This document shows, in pieces, positions 1 through 7,817 of a DNA stretch of 16,161 nt. Source of the stretch: Prevotella sp. UBA3294 (lineage in GTDB: Bacteria > Bacteroidota > Bacteroidia > Bacteroidales > Bacteroidaceae); assembly GCA_002361535.1 (NCBI GenBank), contig DETG01000005.1:1-16161 (forward strand), read 5' to 3'. The notes beneath the pieces are model-generated. The model searched no databases and was not told the DNA's origin. It saw only the letters and a program-made list of their open reading frames with translations. Every line of letters starts with the position of its first letter. The first letter of the stretch is position 1. Both the position numbers and the translations under genes were made by a program.

Positions 1-46
1 CTTGAAGGGTTTTTCAGTGCCCTCGGATTTGCTCCCACCCCTTTGC

Positions 47-139
47 TTACATACAGCTCGTAACACCCATTGACGTGATCAGCGCGGTAAGGGCAGCAAC
101 GACCATCTCCAGGAAGGCCTTGAGCATTCGCTTCTTCAT
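47..139 (-). CDS. smalltalk family small protein, 30 aa
   Basis: I read this 30-residue frame directly from the minus strand. It starts MKKRMLKAFLE, continues with a hydrophobic stretch (about residues 9-26), ends GVTSCM and stops with TAA. The pattern of a basic N-terminus, one hydrophobic segment and a GVTSC-M end matches the Bacteroidetes proteins annotated as 'smalltalk protein', which are usually next to HU-like proteins and wall amidases. A strong Shine-Dalgarno (GAAAGGAGGAAA) lies just before the ATG and supports both the start and real translation. The function is unknown. It is the last gene of the minus-strand series, about 250 bases after the HU-like gene. V-T-S-C resembles a lipoprotein signal-peptidase II site, with only one residue after the cysteine. 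I am confident of the family by pattern and context, not by search. Confidence 0.85.
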   Translation of the reverse strand: MKKRMLKAFLEMVVAALTALITSMGVTSCM

Positions 140-157
140 TTTTCCTCCTTTCTCATC

Positions 158-196
158 TTTGAACGTTGAACTTTAAGCTTTGAACATTGAACTTTT
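158..196. repeat. iterated TTGAAC repeats between HU-like and smalltalk genes
   Basis: TTGAAC or GAACTTT words recur at short spacing here, and a related run (ACTTGGAACTTGGAACTTT) lies at 268-286. The 252 bases between the HU-like stop and the smalltalk start hold these repeats and no convincing gene. Their role is unknown; they would lie in the 5' leader of smalltalk if the two genes are co-transcribed. Confidence 0.5.
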
Positions 197-391
197 GGAG
201 CAGCGAGGGCCATTGTGCTTACACGTTTGGCCGAGTCGTGACAAAAGTCATGGAACGAAGTGACATAACTTGGAACTTGGAACTTTATGATTACTGCTGT
301 GGTTCCCTTTTCTCCTTAACGGATTAGACTCATTAGGCGAGCCGTCGGTATCTCACAGTGGAGTAGTGATAAAGTTGGGAGAGGGTGGGGT

Positions 392-835
392 TTAATCCCC
401 ACCGTTCTCTTCCGGCTTCTCCTCATTCACCTGAGGCACAGGCACCACGGTACAGCCGTTGATGAACGTCTTCGAACGGTTTCCGTTAGCAGCGATCTTC
501 GTCTCCGGCTGGAACACCACGTGAACGTTCTTCACATGCTTGCGCACGTCGTAGTCATCTGCCTCGTCAATGCCTTTGGAACTGATTCCGAGCTTGAAGG
601 CTCCGAAGCCGTTCAGGTGAACGCGCTTTGAGTCCTGAAGCACATCGGCCATGGTCTCGATCAGTTCGGCAATGACAGCCACGATGTCCGACTTCTTCAG
701 CGTACAGTTGCGCTGCATGATGGTGGCAAGCTTGTTGATGTCCACCGTCTCGGTGATCACAGCCTTGGCATACCATTTGCCGCGGTTCCTCGCGTTCTCG
801 CCCTTCACCTGTGATAATCGGTAAAATACTGACAT
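392..835 (-). CDS. HU-like DNA-binding protein (HU-HIG type)
   Basis: This is a 147-residue protein beginning MSVFYRLSQVKG. That opening, followed by KWYAKAV, is characteristic of the Bacteroidetes HU-like (HU-HIG) family, which binds DNA as a histone-like dimer. The middle (about residues 28-75) is the helical HU body, with 'IVAVIAELIETMADVL'. 'VHLNGFGAFKLGISS' near residues 77-91 is the typical HU beta-strand and turn. The C-terminal tail is acidic (NEEKPEENGGD). I chose 835 over the in-frame ATG at 880 because a strong AAAGGAGGACTAT Shine-Dalgarno sits directly upstream and family members start MSVFY. It has its own promoter at 945-975, between it and the end of res. It probably belongs to the same cassette as smalltalk. 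Its exact role, structural or element-specific, cannot be told from sequence. Confidence 0.88.
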   Translation of the reverse strand: MSVFYRLSQVKGENARNRGKWYAKAVITETVDINKLATIMQRNCTLKKSDIVAVIAELIETMADVLQDSKRVHLNGFGAFKLGISSKGIDEADDYDVRKHVKNVHVVFQPETKIAANGNRSKTFINGCTVVPVPQVNEEKPEENGGD

Positions 836-900
836 ATAGTCCTCCTTTCTTTGTACCCCTGGGGTCGTCCCTCCTTTCACTGACGTACCCGGGGGTGGTT

Positions 901-922
901 AAACATACGGCGGTGCACCACC
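901..922 (-). promoter_or_regulatory. hairpin in the leader of the HU-like gene
   Basis: On the minus strand the leader reads GGTGGTGCACCGCCGTATG. CGGTG and CACCG can pair to form a short hairpin directly after the promoter. The 16 bases at 904-919 match 11510-11525, in the leader of the M15 peptidase, at 14 positions. This suggests a common leader element, but the role is not known. Confidence 0.4.
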
Positions 923-944
923 GGCAACCTCCCTGATTGCAGTG

Positions 945-975
945 CAAAGGTACTACATTTTGAAAGCGAAAACAA
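945..975 (-). promoter_or_regulatory. Bacteroidetes-type promoter for the HU-like gene
   Basis: On the minus strand TTG (973-975) is followed, after 20 bases, by TACCTTTG (945-952), which fits the Bacteroidetes consensus TTTG-N19/20-TAnnTTTG. Transcription would start near 938, giving a leader of about 100 bases before the ATG at 835. It lies in the gap after res, so HU-like expression need not depend on the restriction genes. Confidence 0.75.
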
Positions 976-1029
976 GGAAAAGCGTGTTGGGCAGTTAGCC
1001 AAAAAAGACCCAAACTCCTTTCCAAGTCA

Positions 1030-4000
1030 TTAATCTTGTGATTTGCTATCCAATAATACTATCATTGACAGCATTTGTTCTATATAATCTCTGTCATCAT
1101 CTTTCTGGAAAAGCACATGATGGTCTGCAAAATCCTTCTGAGAGCCCCAGTCATTCACTTCCCGGTATTTGGTGTTGGATATGATAAAACTGTTCAGTTT
1201 GATATCCACATCCCTTAGCGATGGTTCAATCTCTGCTTTCAGTTCCTTAAAGAGGTTTATCTTTTCGTTTTCCAGTCGGTTCTTCAGATTGCGGATTCCC
1301 TTGGGGTCGATGAACACCACATGTTGATGCTCACCATTTTTCAGCCACAGGATAAAGTCGGGGTAGAAATTGCTGTTCTCAAAAAAGCCTATGCCCTTAC
1401 GGCTCTCATTGCGAAGCAGATATAACTCTTTCCCTTTCAGTAAATCATTCTGGCGGTTATTATAGTAATCGCGCAAATCTTCGACGAACTTGGATTCTCC
1501 TTCATTCAAGGCGATAGGCGACACTTTTATCAAAGGCTCGTTGTTTTCAGAATCCACAAGCACGTTTTTTCCTACTTCGTTCTTGGGATTTAGGCAGAGC
1601 AATGGATAATACAGATGTTGGTCAAAACGGAGAGACTTAATCCAGTTTCTATATATCGACATGTCAGCACTTGTCTTAAAATTCTCAGCAAGCTCGCGTA
1701 GTCGCTCTATCCACTCTTCTTTGTCCTTTCTTACTTCTACTGTATATTCGTCAAAGAAGTTATTATCATCTTCGCTGAGATAAACCGTTTCCAGGTGTTG
1801 CTTCTCATAACGACCTCTGCAAATCTTGAATGCATGTTCCAGATATCCACCTAACAGCGAGATCGTGATATCTTCCCAACGAGCAACATCCAAAGCAAAA
1901 TGATTGCCTTCCATTTCTTCACGTTGGATCTTCAATTCATACCAATCGTGTTCTTTCATCAGGTCTTTCAAGAAGGTCATATCTATCTCCATATTGGTCC
2001 AACCACGCTCCTGTTTCAGATGTTCCAAGGCGAAAAACACCCTGTTCCAACTGATAAATGCCAGATGACGAGTACCGATGAACTGGGGGGCAACGACAGG
2101 TGCCTCCGCTGCCGAGTCACTCTCAAGGGCCTGCACCTTGGGCATACGGTCAAGTTTGATGAAAGCCCCCTTCCTGTAATCCTTCGGATAGACGGTTACA
2201 TCTTTCTTGAAGTCATATCCTTTCTTTAGGCGAACCACCTTCAGTTTCTTGCTTCCTAACAGATTAATGGTAGGTATTTCGATTTTCTCATATCTGTCAA
2301 CACTTGATGGCAATCCTTCACCTTCCAGATATTTACGGAAGGCATCCATATACTCAGCACGAACGCCGAACACATTCAGTGTTTCTATCTCACGGATAGC
2401 CTTTGGCAGTTTACCCACCTGATAACCAGCATCCAGTTTTGAGCTACGCTTCAACGAATATTTAAAGCCTTTCAGTCGAACACCACGACCAAATAACTGT
2501 ATAATTTCAGAGCCTTCACTGCGCCCAACATTCATCAGTCCCATGACAGATACGCGCCAACTGCTCCATCCTTCATTGAATTTCTTCGAGCCAATCAGAA
2601 TACTGATAGTGGAACTTTCCTCATCAATATTTGAGAAAAGTGACTTACCTGTAAACTGTGGTGTAGAGCAATTCAACCCTTTCTCTTTACACAATTTCAT
2701 CAGGCTATCTGTATCACCCACATTGATCACTCCAAAGTGACGGGCGTCACCCAAGCGAAGTCCTATTTCATCATTCTCGCCACCGCTCAGTTTCTCAATA
2801 TAGAGATGAGCATTCGATACCGTGCTGTTAAACAACTTCTGGCGAATCTGTTGATATACCTCACGGGAATAAGTCATTTCTTGCCCTTCCTTTATCCCAT
2901 CTCGGCAAAGCATAAACGAGTCGGCAAAGAGGTTGTAGCCCTCAGTGCTACGGATACCGTCTTCATAAGATAGCAGACGCTTGATATAAAGGCTAAACTC
3001 GTCTGGGTGTTCAATAAAGTCCTGAATGAAGAATAATATCTGAACCACATCACTCACAGAGTGCTTGTTTTCAGTTCGTACAGCCGTTACTTTGTCACCT
3101 ACGAAAATACCTAAAGGACGGGCTATGAGGAATTCTTTTCGAATGCGGGGCGTTGACTGATACACCAGCATCTGCTCATATAAACAAAGCAGATAGGCCG
3201 TCATATACATATTGAAGACCTCTTCATTATCCCACTGGCTCATGTTCATGATACGGTAGTCCTTCCCATAGCCGTCTTCATAGAAATAACGGTAACTATA
3301 GTCGAAGATGACACTTTTACCATACTCATTCAGAAGTGCATCCTTGCTGGCACCACTTTGGGCTGCAATGGCCTGTCCGAAGGTGGCAGAATATTCAAAA
3401 GAGAAGCCCTCTTTTGTCAATGTGTTACGATAACCTTTCCAAACGTCTCCACCACTTCCTCTGTGACCTTCATCCACCAATACTAAGTTATTGCCTTCAA
3501 AACTCTCAACAGCTACCGTCTTATCTCCATCCGTCAAGGCCAGTTTGTTTACATCAATCACTTCAATGGTCTGACCTTTAAAGAAATGATTTTGTGCCTG
3601 CTTGGAGAAAATCTCTGCCACAAAGCCTGATGATTGCAGCCCCTTTAGATGCTGACGTGACAATCCTTCATTTGGCGTCAGTACAATGATTCGATTCAGT
3701 TTCTTAGCATGATATTTCTGCTGATAAAACAGGAACTGCTTGATGTTGATATGCATCAGCAGCGTTTTACCAGAACCAGTAGCATTCCAGAAAGCAAGTT
3801 TATTCAAATCGTTTTCCTCGAAAGGAGCAATCTCTTTCCAGTTACCTTCTTCTGTGGTAAAACGACTCTTCAAAAACTCATTAATCTCTGCCAACAACTT
3901 TTTGCTATCAGCAAAATAGTAATCCAAATAAATTTCAGTAAAAAGCAGGGAAAGGTATTGGAAATATTTCCACTGAACTTTATGCTGCCTACGCTGGTTA

Positions 4001-4257
4001 ATCTCCTTGGTGAACTTCACAATATGGCGATCATATTCCAGCAACTGCAGCTCTGTGATACTACTTTTATATAACAGAAAGCGAATCTGATAATACAACT
4101 TTGAGATACCATCATCGTCTGTCCCCTCTAACGAGGGATCTTTTAGGTCCTTGCTCAGTTCTTCCAAATCTTTGCATCCAAAGAGGTGCAACAAGTACTT
4201 GTTCAGAACAAGTGCCTGTCCGAGTTTTACAGGAGGTACAAATTGTTTCTTTGCCAT
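1030..4257 (-). CDS. res: type III-like restriction enzyme, Res (helicase-nuclease) subunit
   Basis: This 1075-residue protein is the ATP-dependent cutting subunit of a type III-like restriction system; it would act with Mod on unmodified foreign DNA. Helicase motifs appear in order: Walker A ATGSGKT (about residues 159-165), motif II DEGH (262-265), SATF (motif III) and motif VI QLFGRGVRL (587-595). Near the C-terminus 'YPDFILW' followed by 'FIDPKG' gives a PD-(D/E)xK nuclease signature (D967, D984, K986), as in type III Res proteins. The domains are intact and no frameshift is visible. The ATG lies 3 bases after the mod stop codon, and GGAG at the end of mod serves as ribosome site, so the two genes are translationally close and surely co-transcribed. 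There is no specificity subunit, which argues against type I. Confidence 0.9.
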   Translation of the reverse strand: MAKKQFVPPVKLGQALVLNKYLLHLFGCKDLEELSKDLKDPSLEGTDDDGISKLYYQIRFLLYKSSITELQLLEYDRHIVKFTKEINQRRQHKVQWKYFQYLSLLFTEIYLDYYFADSKKLLAEINEFLKSRFTTEEGNWKEIAPFEENDLNKLAFWNATGSGKTLLMHINIKQFLFYQQKYHAKKLNRIIVLTPNEGLSRQHLKGLQSSGFVAEIFSKQAQNHFFKGQTIEVIDVNKLALTDGDKTVAVESFEGNNLVLVDEGHRGSGGDVWKGYRNTLTKEGFSFEYSATFGQAIAAQSGASKDALLNEYGKSVIFDYSYRYFYEDGYGKDYRIMNMSQWDNEEVFNMYMTAYLLCLYEQMLVYQSTPRIRKEFLIARPLGIFVGDKVTAVRTENKHSVSDVVQILFFIQDFIEHPDEFSLYIKRLLSYEDGIRSTEGYNLFADSFMLCRDGIKEGQEMTYSREVYQQIRQKLFNSTVSNAHLYIEKLSGGENDEIGLRLGDARHFGVINVGDTDSLMKLCKEKGLNCSTPQFTGKSLFSNIDEESSTISILIGSKKFNEGWSSWRVSVMGLMNVGRSEGSEIIQLFGRGVRLKGFKYSLKRSSKLDAGYQVGKLPKAIREIETLNVFGVRAEYMDAFRKYLEGEGLPSSVDRYEKIEIPTINLLGSKKLKVVRLKKGYDFKKDVTVYPKDYRKGAFIKLDRMPKVQALESDSAAEAPVVAPQFIGTRHLAFISWNRVFFALEHLKQERGWTNMEIDMTFLKDLMKEHDWYELKIQREEMEGNHFALDVARWEDITISLLGGYLEHAFKICRGRYEKQHLETVYLSEDDNNFFDEYTVEVRKDKEEWIERLRELAENFKTSADMSIYRNWIKSLRFDQHLYYPLLCLNPKNEVGKNVLVDSENNEPLIKVSPIALNEGESKFVEDLRDYYNNRQNDLLKGKELYLLRNESRKGIGFFENSNFYPDFILWLKNGEHQHVVFIDPKGIRNLKNRLENEKINLFKELKAEIEPSLRDVDIKLNSFIISNTKYREVNDWGSQKDFADHHVLFQKDDDRDYIEQMLSMIVLLDSKSQD

Positions 4258-4260
4258 CGA

Positions 4261-7200
4261 TTACTCCTCCATAAACATACGGTTTAAGAACTCCTCGTCT
4301 GTGAGCATCACCTGCCAATTCTCATCATCATGAATCTTTGACTGCAAGGTGTTTTCACCATTCACGTAGATGACATCCACATCCTTAGCCAAATCACGTA
4401 GCTCTGGCTTTTCGAAACATTCCAGTAACCTGGCGTTATCTATCTTCTCCTGATTACGCCAGATAGCCATAGTCTTCTGATGTTCGCGGTGGGTTTCACC
4501 CAAAACTACGCAGATGTTATCATCTTCTAACCAGCGTTCTTTCTCTACATTCAAACCTATCAGGTAATTGAACGTATCCACCATATCCACCTTCGTCGGA
4601 ACCAGTTCATTATTACGCGTGGTCTTCAGTTCTACATTGAATGGATTTACAAACATCTTCAAGTCGAGCAATGAATCTCTGGACTCTGTATCAAGCAGAT
4701 AGTTGAGCATATAGCCATCTTTGAAGTCATCCTCGAATTCTAACTCCTGCTTCTTCAGTTTCAGATTGTTAAGTGTATCTTCGTACTGCTCCAAGCGGAT
4801 GTATTTGAAACACTGGGAAACGCCCTTGCGAGAAACAGGCTTACCGTTTTTCCAGTCTTCAGAGTAGATTACTTTTTCAACACGTGTTCTTGTAACGTCA
4901 TCAAAATAAGTTCCCATCTCAACTGTAAGATACTTACGATGATTCATTTCTTTATTTTCCTTAATAACAGCATGAGCCGTTGTACCAGATCCTCCGAAGA
5001 AATCAAGGATGACCGCATTTGGTTTGTTTAGGCATGCTAATTGGACACTCTTAGTAAGCGTATTTATAGATTTTGGGAAATCAAATTTTTTACTTCCTAA
5101 TATGTTAATCAACAAGGTATTTCCATAACTACCCGCATCATATTCACCACCTTTCCAAACGGTTTTCGGGATTGTCATTTCATGAGTAACAAATAAATCC
5201 CAGATTCCATCATCTTCAATAGCCGTTATTCTATTAAGGTTCTCATTAATGGAATCCAAACCGAAATTCCATCTTCTTTCAACCAAATTCTGATCAATTG
5301 GCCATATTGCTATCGTACCGTCAGGCATTACTTCATTCTTATTTGGATGATAATTATCATCAGGAACTTCACCAACTTTGACAATCTTTCCATTCTTAAC
5401 GTATATGGGATAAAATGATTGACGTCTTTCTGTTCTCTTAGAATTTTCACCCCAACGTCTCATTTTTCTTGGAGTGTCGTTTTCCTCTAAAATTCTTGCT
5501 ATCGCATTTTTGTTAGTTTCTTCTGTTATGAATATTGCATATTCATGAGTTCTGTTGAAATCTTTTGTAGGCGATCCTTTAGGATTATGCACTACGGTTA
5601 TTGGTGATATTCTGTGTTCAGTAAACCTTTCTTTTAACAACATGGAAAGGTTTGTTAATTCCGTATCATCTATAGCCACCGTATATACGAAATTAGAAGC
5701 AAGAAGATTTTGAGATAATATTAATCTGTCCTGCATTAAAGATAGCCACGATGAATCCAAATACCCATTCTTATATAGAATTGGTGCAGAATCTGTATTG
5801 TATGGTGGATCAATATAGCAATAATCTACACCTTGACTATACTTATTCTGCAAGAACTGCAACGCCTGGAAGTTCTCACTATTAATCAGCAAGCCATTTG
5901 TCTGTTCATCAATATTCTCAAAACTTGCAGCCAACTGATGCTTGAACTTCGCATCGAAGAAAGCCGTGTCGAGTACCAGATAAGGATTCTGTTTTAGGAA
6001 CTCGATAGTCAGAGGCTCACTATAGCCTTCCTTCATCAAGTCACCTTTAATCTCGTCAATAGCAAAAAGTCGCACCCATTCCTTACGCTGAGCATCATTA
6101 TGAATAATGTCTTGGTAGAGGCTTTCCGGCACGCGGTCGAGAGTGATGCAATAATCGCTCTGAACCACAAATTTCTTCTTCAGCCACAACTTCTTCTGGA
6201 AATTCTCCAACTGCGCTAACATCTGGATAATCTTCTGACCTACATTTTTGATAGCCTTGGCTACACCTAAGCGCTTCTGAATGTTTATCTCATCGAGGTC
6301 ATCAATATTGATCACCTCATTCTTCAGGTAGAAGTCAAGTTCGCGACTCAGGAAACCACCAAGGTCCTTATGGATGAAATAGTCAAAAGAGTTCTTGGCC
6401 ATATAGTCCGTCAGATGCTTTTCCAAAAGCGTTCTTTCGGGCTTCTTGGGCAGAGGCATCAGAGTAGTAATCAACTGCTGGTAATCTGCGGGCAACATTG
6501 CGGAAATCTCCTCAAGGGCAGCGGTTCTCAAATCATCCTGTTTAGTGGCCTTGGGCATCAGTTCGTATGTGAAATAGATGTTTAGATCACCATTTTCAGC
6601 CATCTCCACCACCTTTTCTTCTGCGCCTTCTTCAGGCTTATATAGTGCAAAGCGACGCTCCTTGCCTTTGTCTGACTTATTGTTGTTCTGCTCTGTGGAG
6701 GCATCTTTCAGCACAAAGTGAACCTTACGATGCGACTTTGGCAGTTCAAAGGTATAGTCACGGAAATACTCTGAGGTCTTGATGTAATACTGATCAGAGT
6801 TGGCCCAGTGCAGTTTTACTTCCTCACCGTTATAGGGTATGGCGTATGTGTCAGCCTTATAGCGTCGCTTTGAGAGGAAATCCCCTCCCTCATAATAGCG
6901 CGAGAAGAAAGTGACAAGGTGAGAAAACACCTCGTTACGTAGTTCCTCAGGATTGCCCATCTTGTGAAGCTGTTCTTCGTTGGCGTCGTATTCCTTTCTT
7001 AACGGAATAGTCGGAGGAAGAACACTGATGTCACCGCCAGCCATTTCTAAGATTTCCTTCTGGCGCTTTTGTAGTCTTTCCAATTCCTTCTCATCAATAT
7101 CCAAAGAACTGCCCACCTGCTTAAGCAGACGATTCTCAAGGAAATCCTGTATGTCGTCGCGTTTCTGGTTCATGATGCGGTAAATGCCAAAGTCCAGCTC

Positions 7201-7266
7201 TGCATGATCCATCATAAAAATTTCCTGAAGCTTTGCCAAAAATTCTTCGTAGTATTTATTGACCAT
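4261..7266 (-). CDS. mod: type III-like DNA adenine methyltransferase (Mod)
   Basis: This protein (1001 residues from the chosen start) is an N6-adenine DNA methyltransferase that would set the specificity of the mod-res pair. The catalytic motif DPPYN begins near residue 486, and the AdoMet-binding motif 'DFFGGSGTTAHA' near 755. DPPY before FGGSG is the beta-class order typical of type III Mod. The segment between them should hold the target-recognition domain; it is markedly AT-rich. The protein is well above the roughly 600-700 residues of classical Mod proteins because of a roughly 450-residue N-terminal region beginning MVNKYYEEFLAKLQEIF, with a coiled-coil-like stretch, whose function I cannot assign. 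I prefer the start at 7266 to 7344: the promoter-like TATCTTTG at 7293-7300 lies between them, and the family motif LDFGIYR follows closely. It heads the operon with res. Confidence 0.88.
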   Translation of the reverse strand: MVNKYYEEFLAKLQEIFMMDHAELDFGIYRIMNQKRDDIQDFLENRLLKQVGSSLDIDEKELERLQKRQKEILEMAGGDISVLPPTIPLRKEYDANEEQLHKMGNPEELRNEVFSHLVTFFSRYYEGGDFLSKRRYKADTYAIPYNGEEVKLHWANSDQYYIKTSEYFRDYTFELPKSHRKVHFVLKDASTEQNNNKSDKGKERRFALYKPEEGAEEKVVEMAENGDLNIYFTYELMPKATKQDDLRTAALEEISAMLPADYQQLITTLMPLPKKPERTLLEKHLTDYMAKNSFDYFIHKDLGGFLSRELDFYLKNEVINIDDLDEINIQKRLGVAKAIKNVGQKIIQMLAQLENFQKKLWLKKKFVVQSDYCITLDRVPESLYQDIIHNDAQRKEWVRLFAIDEIKGDLMKEGYSEPLTIEFLKQNPYLVLDTAFFDAKFKHQLAASFENIDEQTNGLLINSENFQALQFLQNKYSQGVDYCYIDPPYNTDSAPILYKNGYLDSSWLSLMQDRLILSQNLLASNFVYTVAIDDTELTNLSMLLKERFTEHRISPITVVHNPKGSPTKDFNRTHEYAIFITEETNKNAIARILEENDTPRKMRRWGENSKRTERRQSFYPIYVKNGKIVKVGEVPDDNYHPNKNEVMPDGTIAIWPIDQNLVERRWNFGLDSINENLNRITAIEDDGIWDLFVTHEMTIPKTVWKGGEYDAGSYGNTLLINILGSKKFDFPKSINTLTKSVQLACLNKPNAVILDFFGGSGTTAHAVIKENKEMNHRKYLTVEMGTYFDDVTRTRVEKVIYSEDWKNGKPVSRKGVSQCFKYIRLEQYEDTLNNLKLKKQELEFEDDFKDGYMLNYLLDTESRDSLLDLKMFVNPFNVELKTTRNNELVPTKVDMVDTFNYLIGLNVEKERWLEDDNICVVLGETHREHQKTMAIWRNQEKIDNARLLECFEKPELRDLAKDVDVIYVNGENTLQSKIHDDENWQVMLTDEEFLNRMFMEE

Positions 7267-7292
7267 ATTTCGGTGTTTAACGTTTTCTGATG

Positions 7293-7300
7293 CAAAGATA
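7293..7300 (-). promoter_or_regulatory. probable -7 box of the mod-res promoter
   Basis: TATCTTTG on the minus strand fits TAnnTTTG and would start transcription near 7286, about 20 bases before the mod ATG. I do not see a good TTTG box at the proper distance upstream, so the promoter may be weak or activated. The gene-free DNA upstream carries the palindromic repeat at 7379-7438, which could act as an operator. Confidence 0.45.
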
Positions 7301-7378
7301 ACAATTATTTTTGAGAATATGTCATTCTTCGAAAACAGATTCAAGGAAAATCACATTATTTAAGAAAACTGAAGTAAC

Positions 7379-7438
7379 GGTTCCAAATGTCCTTTTCGGA
7401 TAATATGCTCTCCAAAAGTGACAGATATAGACTGTCAC
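7379..7438 (+). repeat. left copy of a 60-bp inverted repeat (candidate element end)
   Basis: This segment contains CTTTTCGGATAATA and then a 21-bp interrupted palindrome (GTGACAG, 7 bases, CTGTCAC; 7418-7438). Nearly the same sequence is found in inverted orientation at 12285-12346; by eye about three quarters of positions agree, with one or two gaps. The two copies point toward each other and bracket five minus-strand genes. They may be terminal repeats of a mobile element, or paired binding sites for one regulator. Confidence 0.6.
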
Positions 7439-7463
7439 TGATTCATGTTCCTTTTGTACGAAA

Positions 7464-7481
7464 GGCACCTGCTTCGGTGCC
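7464..7481. other. short hairpin GGCACC/GGTGCC
   Basis: GGCACC-TGCTTC-GGTGCC is a perfect 6-bp stem with a 6-base loop. It sits between the inverted repeat and the 21-bp repeats. No T-run follows on either strand, so it is not a clear terminator. It resembles the GC-rich hairpins in the leaders at 901-922 and 11500-11525. Confidence 0.4.
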
Positions 7482-7515
7482 ATCATGGTGGAACCAGTAG
7501 GGGATCTTTTCCGCT

Positions 7516-7609
7516 GAAAACGGCGTTTTCAGACGTGGAAACAACGTTTTCAGACGCGAAAACGGCGTTTTCAGAGGATGAAAACAAGGATTTCGGAGGA
7601 TGGAAACAG
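7516..7609. repeat. about five tandem 20-22 bp palindromic repeats
   Basis: Units start near 7516, 7538, 7558, 7580 and 7602. The clearest is GAAAACGGCGTTTTCAGA, whose GAAAAC...GTTTTC part is self-complementary. The last two units are degenerate. The mean period of 21 bases is 7 codons, so a frame on either strand reads as heptad repeats (for example LKTPFSR on minus, KTAFSD on plus), but no well-supported gene uses them. They lie just downstream of the zinc-ribbon gene. Confidence 0.7.
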
Positions 7610-7614
7610 GGGGT

Positions 7615-7800
7615 TCATGGAGGAACACCCCGTTTCCGTGCATTCTTTCTCTCTTCCAGTTCGCGGAGGATGCGGCGCTCGCGACTGGGTTTGACGTAAT
7701 AGAGCCATTTGCAATGGTTACACACCCGACGGTAGGTTCCCGTCTTCATTCGTTCTAATTTCGATCGGGGCAGGTTCTGCCCGCATTTTGTACAAATCAT
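7615..7800 (-). CDS. small zinc-ribbon protein, 61 aa, unknown function
   Basis: A 61-residue basic protein beginning MICTKCGQNLP. Two CxxC pairs (C3/C6 and C27/C30) about 20 residues apart make a classic zinc ribbon. The C-terminal half (WLYYVKPSRERRILRELEERKNARKR) is strongly basic and helical. This suggests DNA or RNA binding, or a protein adaptor, but I do not recognise the family. It is on the same strand as the primase-helicase, about 230 bases downstream of it, with a GC-rich hairpin repeat between. The ATG at 7800 is the first residue before the conserved-looking CxxC, and no longer start is plausible. Unlike the opposite-strand frame overlapping it, its composition and cysteine pattern look like a real protein. 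Confidence 0.65.
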   Translation of the reverse strand: MICTKCGQNLPRSKLERMKTGTYRRVCNHCKWLYYVKPSRERRILRELEERKNARKRGVPP

Positions 7801-7817
7801 GGTTTTCTTTTGATTGT

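Noticed and set aside
1030..7266. BREX, DISARM or type I restriction as the identity of the methylase-helicase pair
   Set aside because: There is no specificity subunit, PglZ, BrxL or DrmABC-like gene; a beta-class Mod adjacent to a helicase with a PD-(D/E)xK C-terminus fits type III-like restriction.
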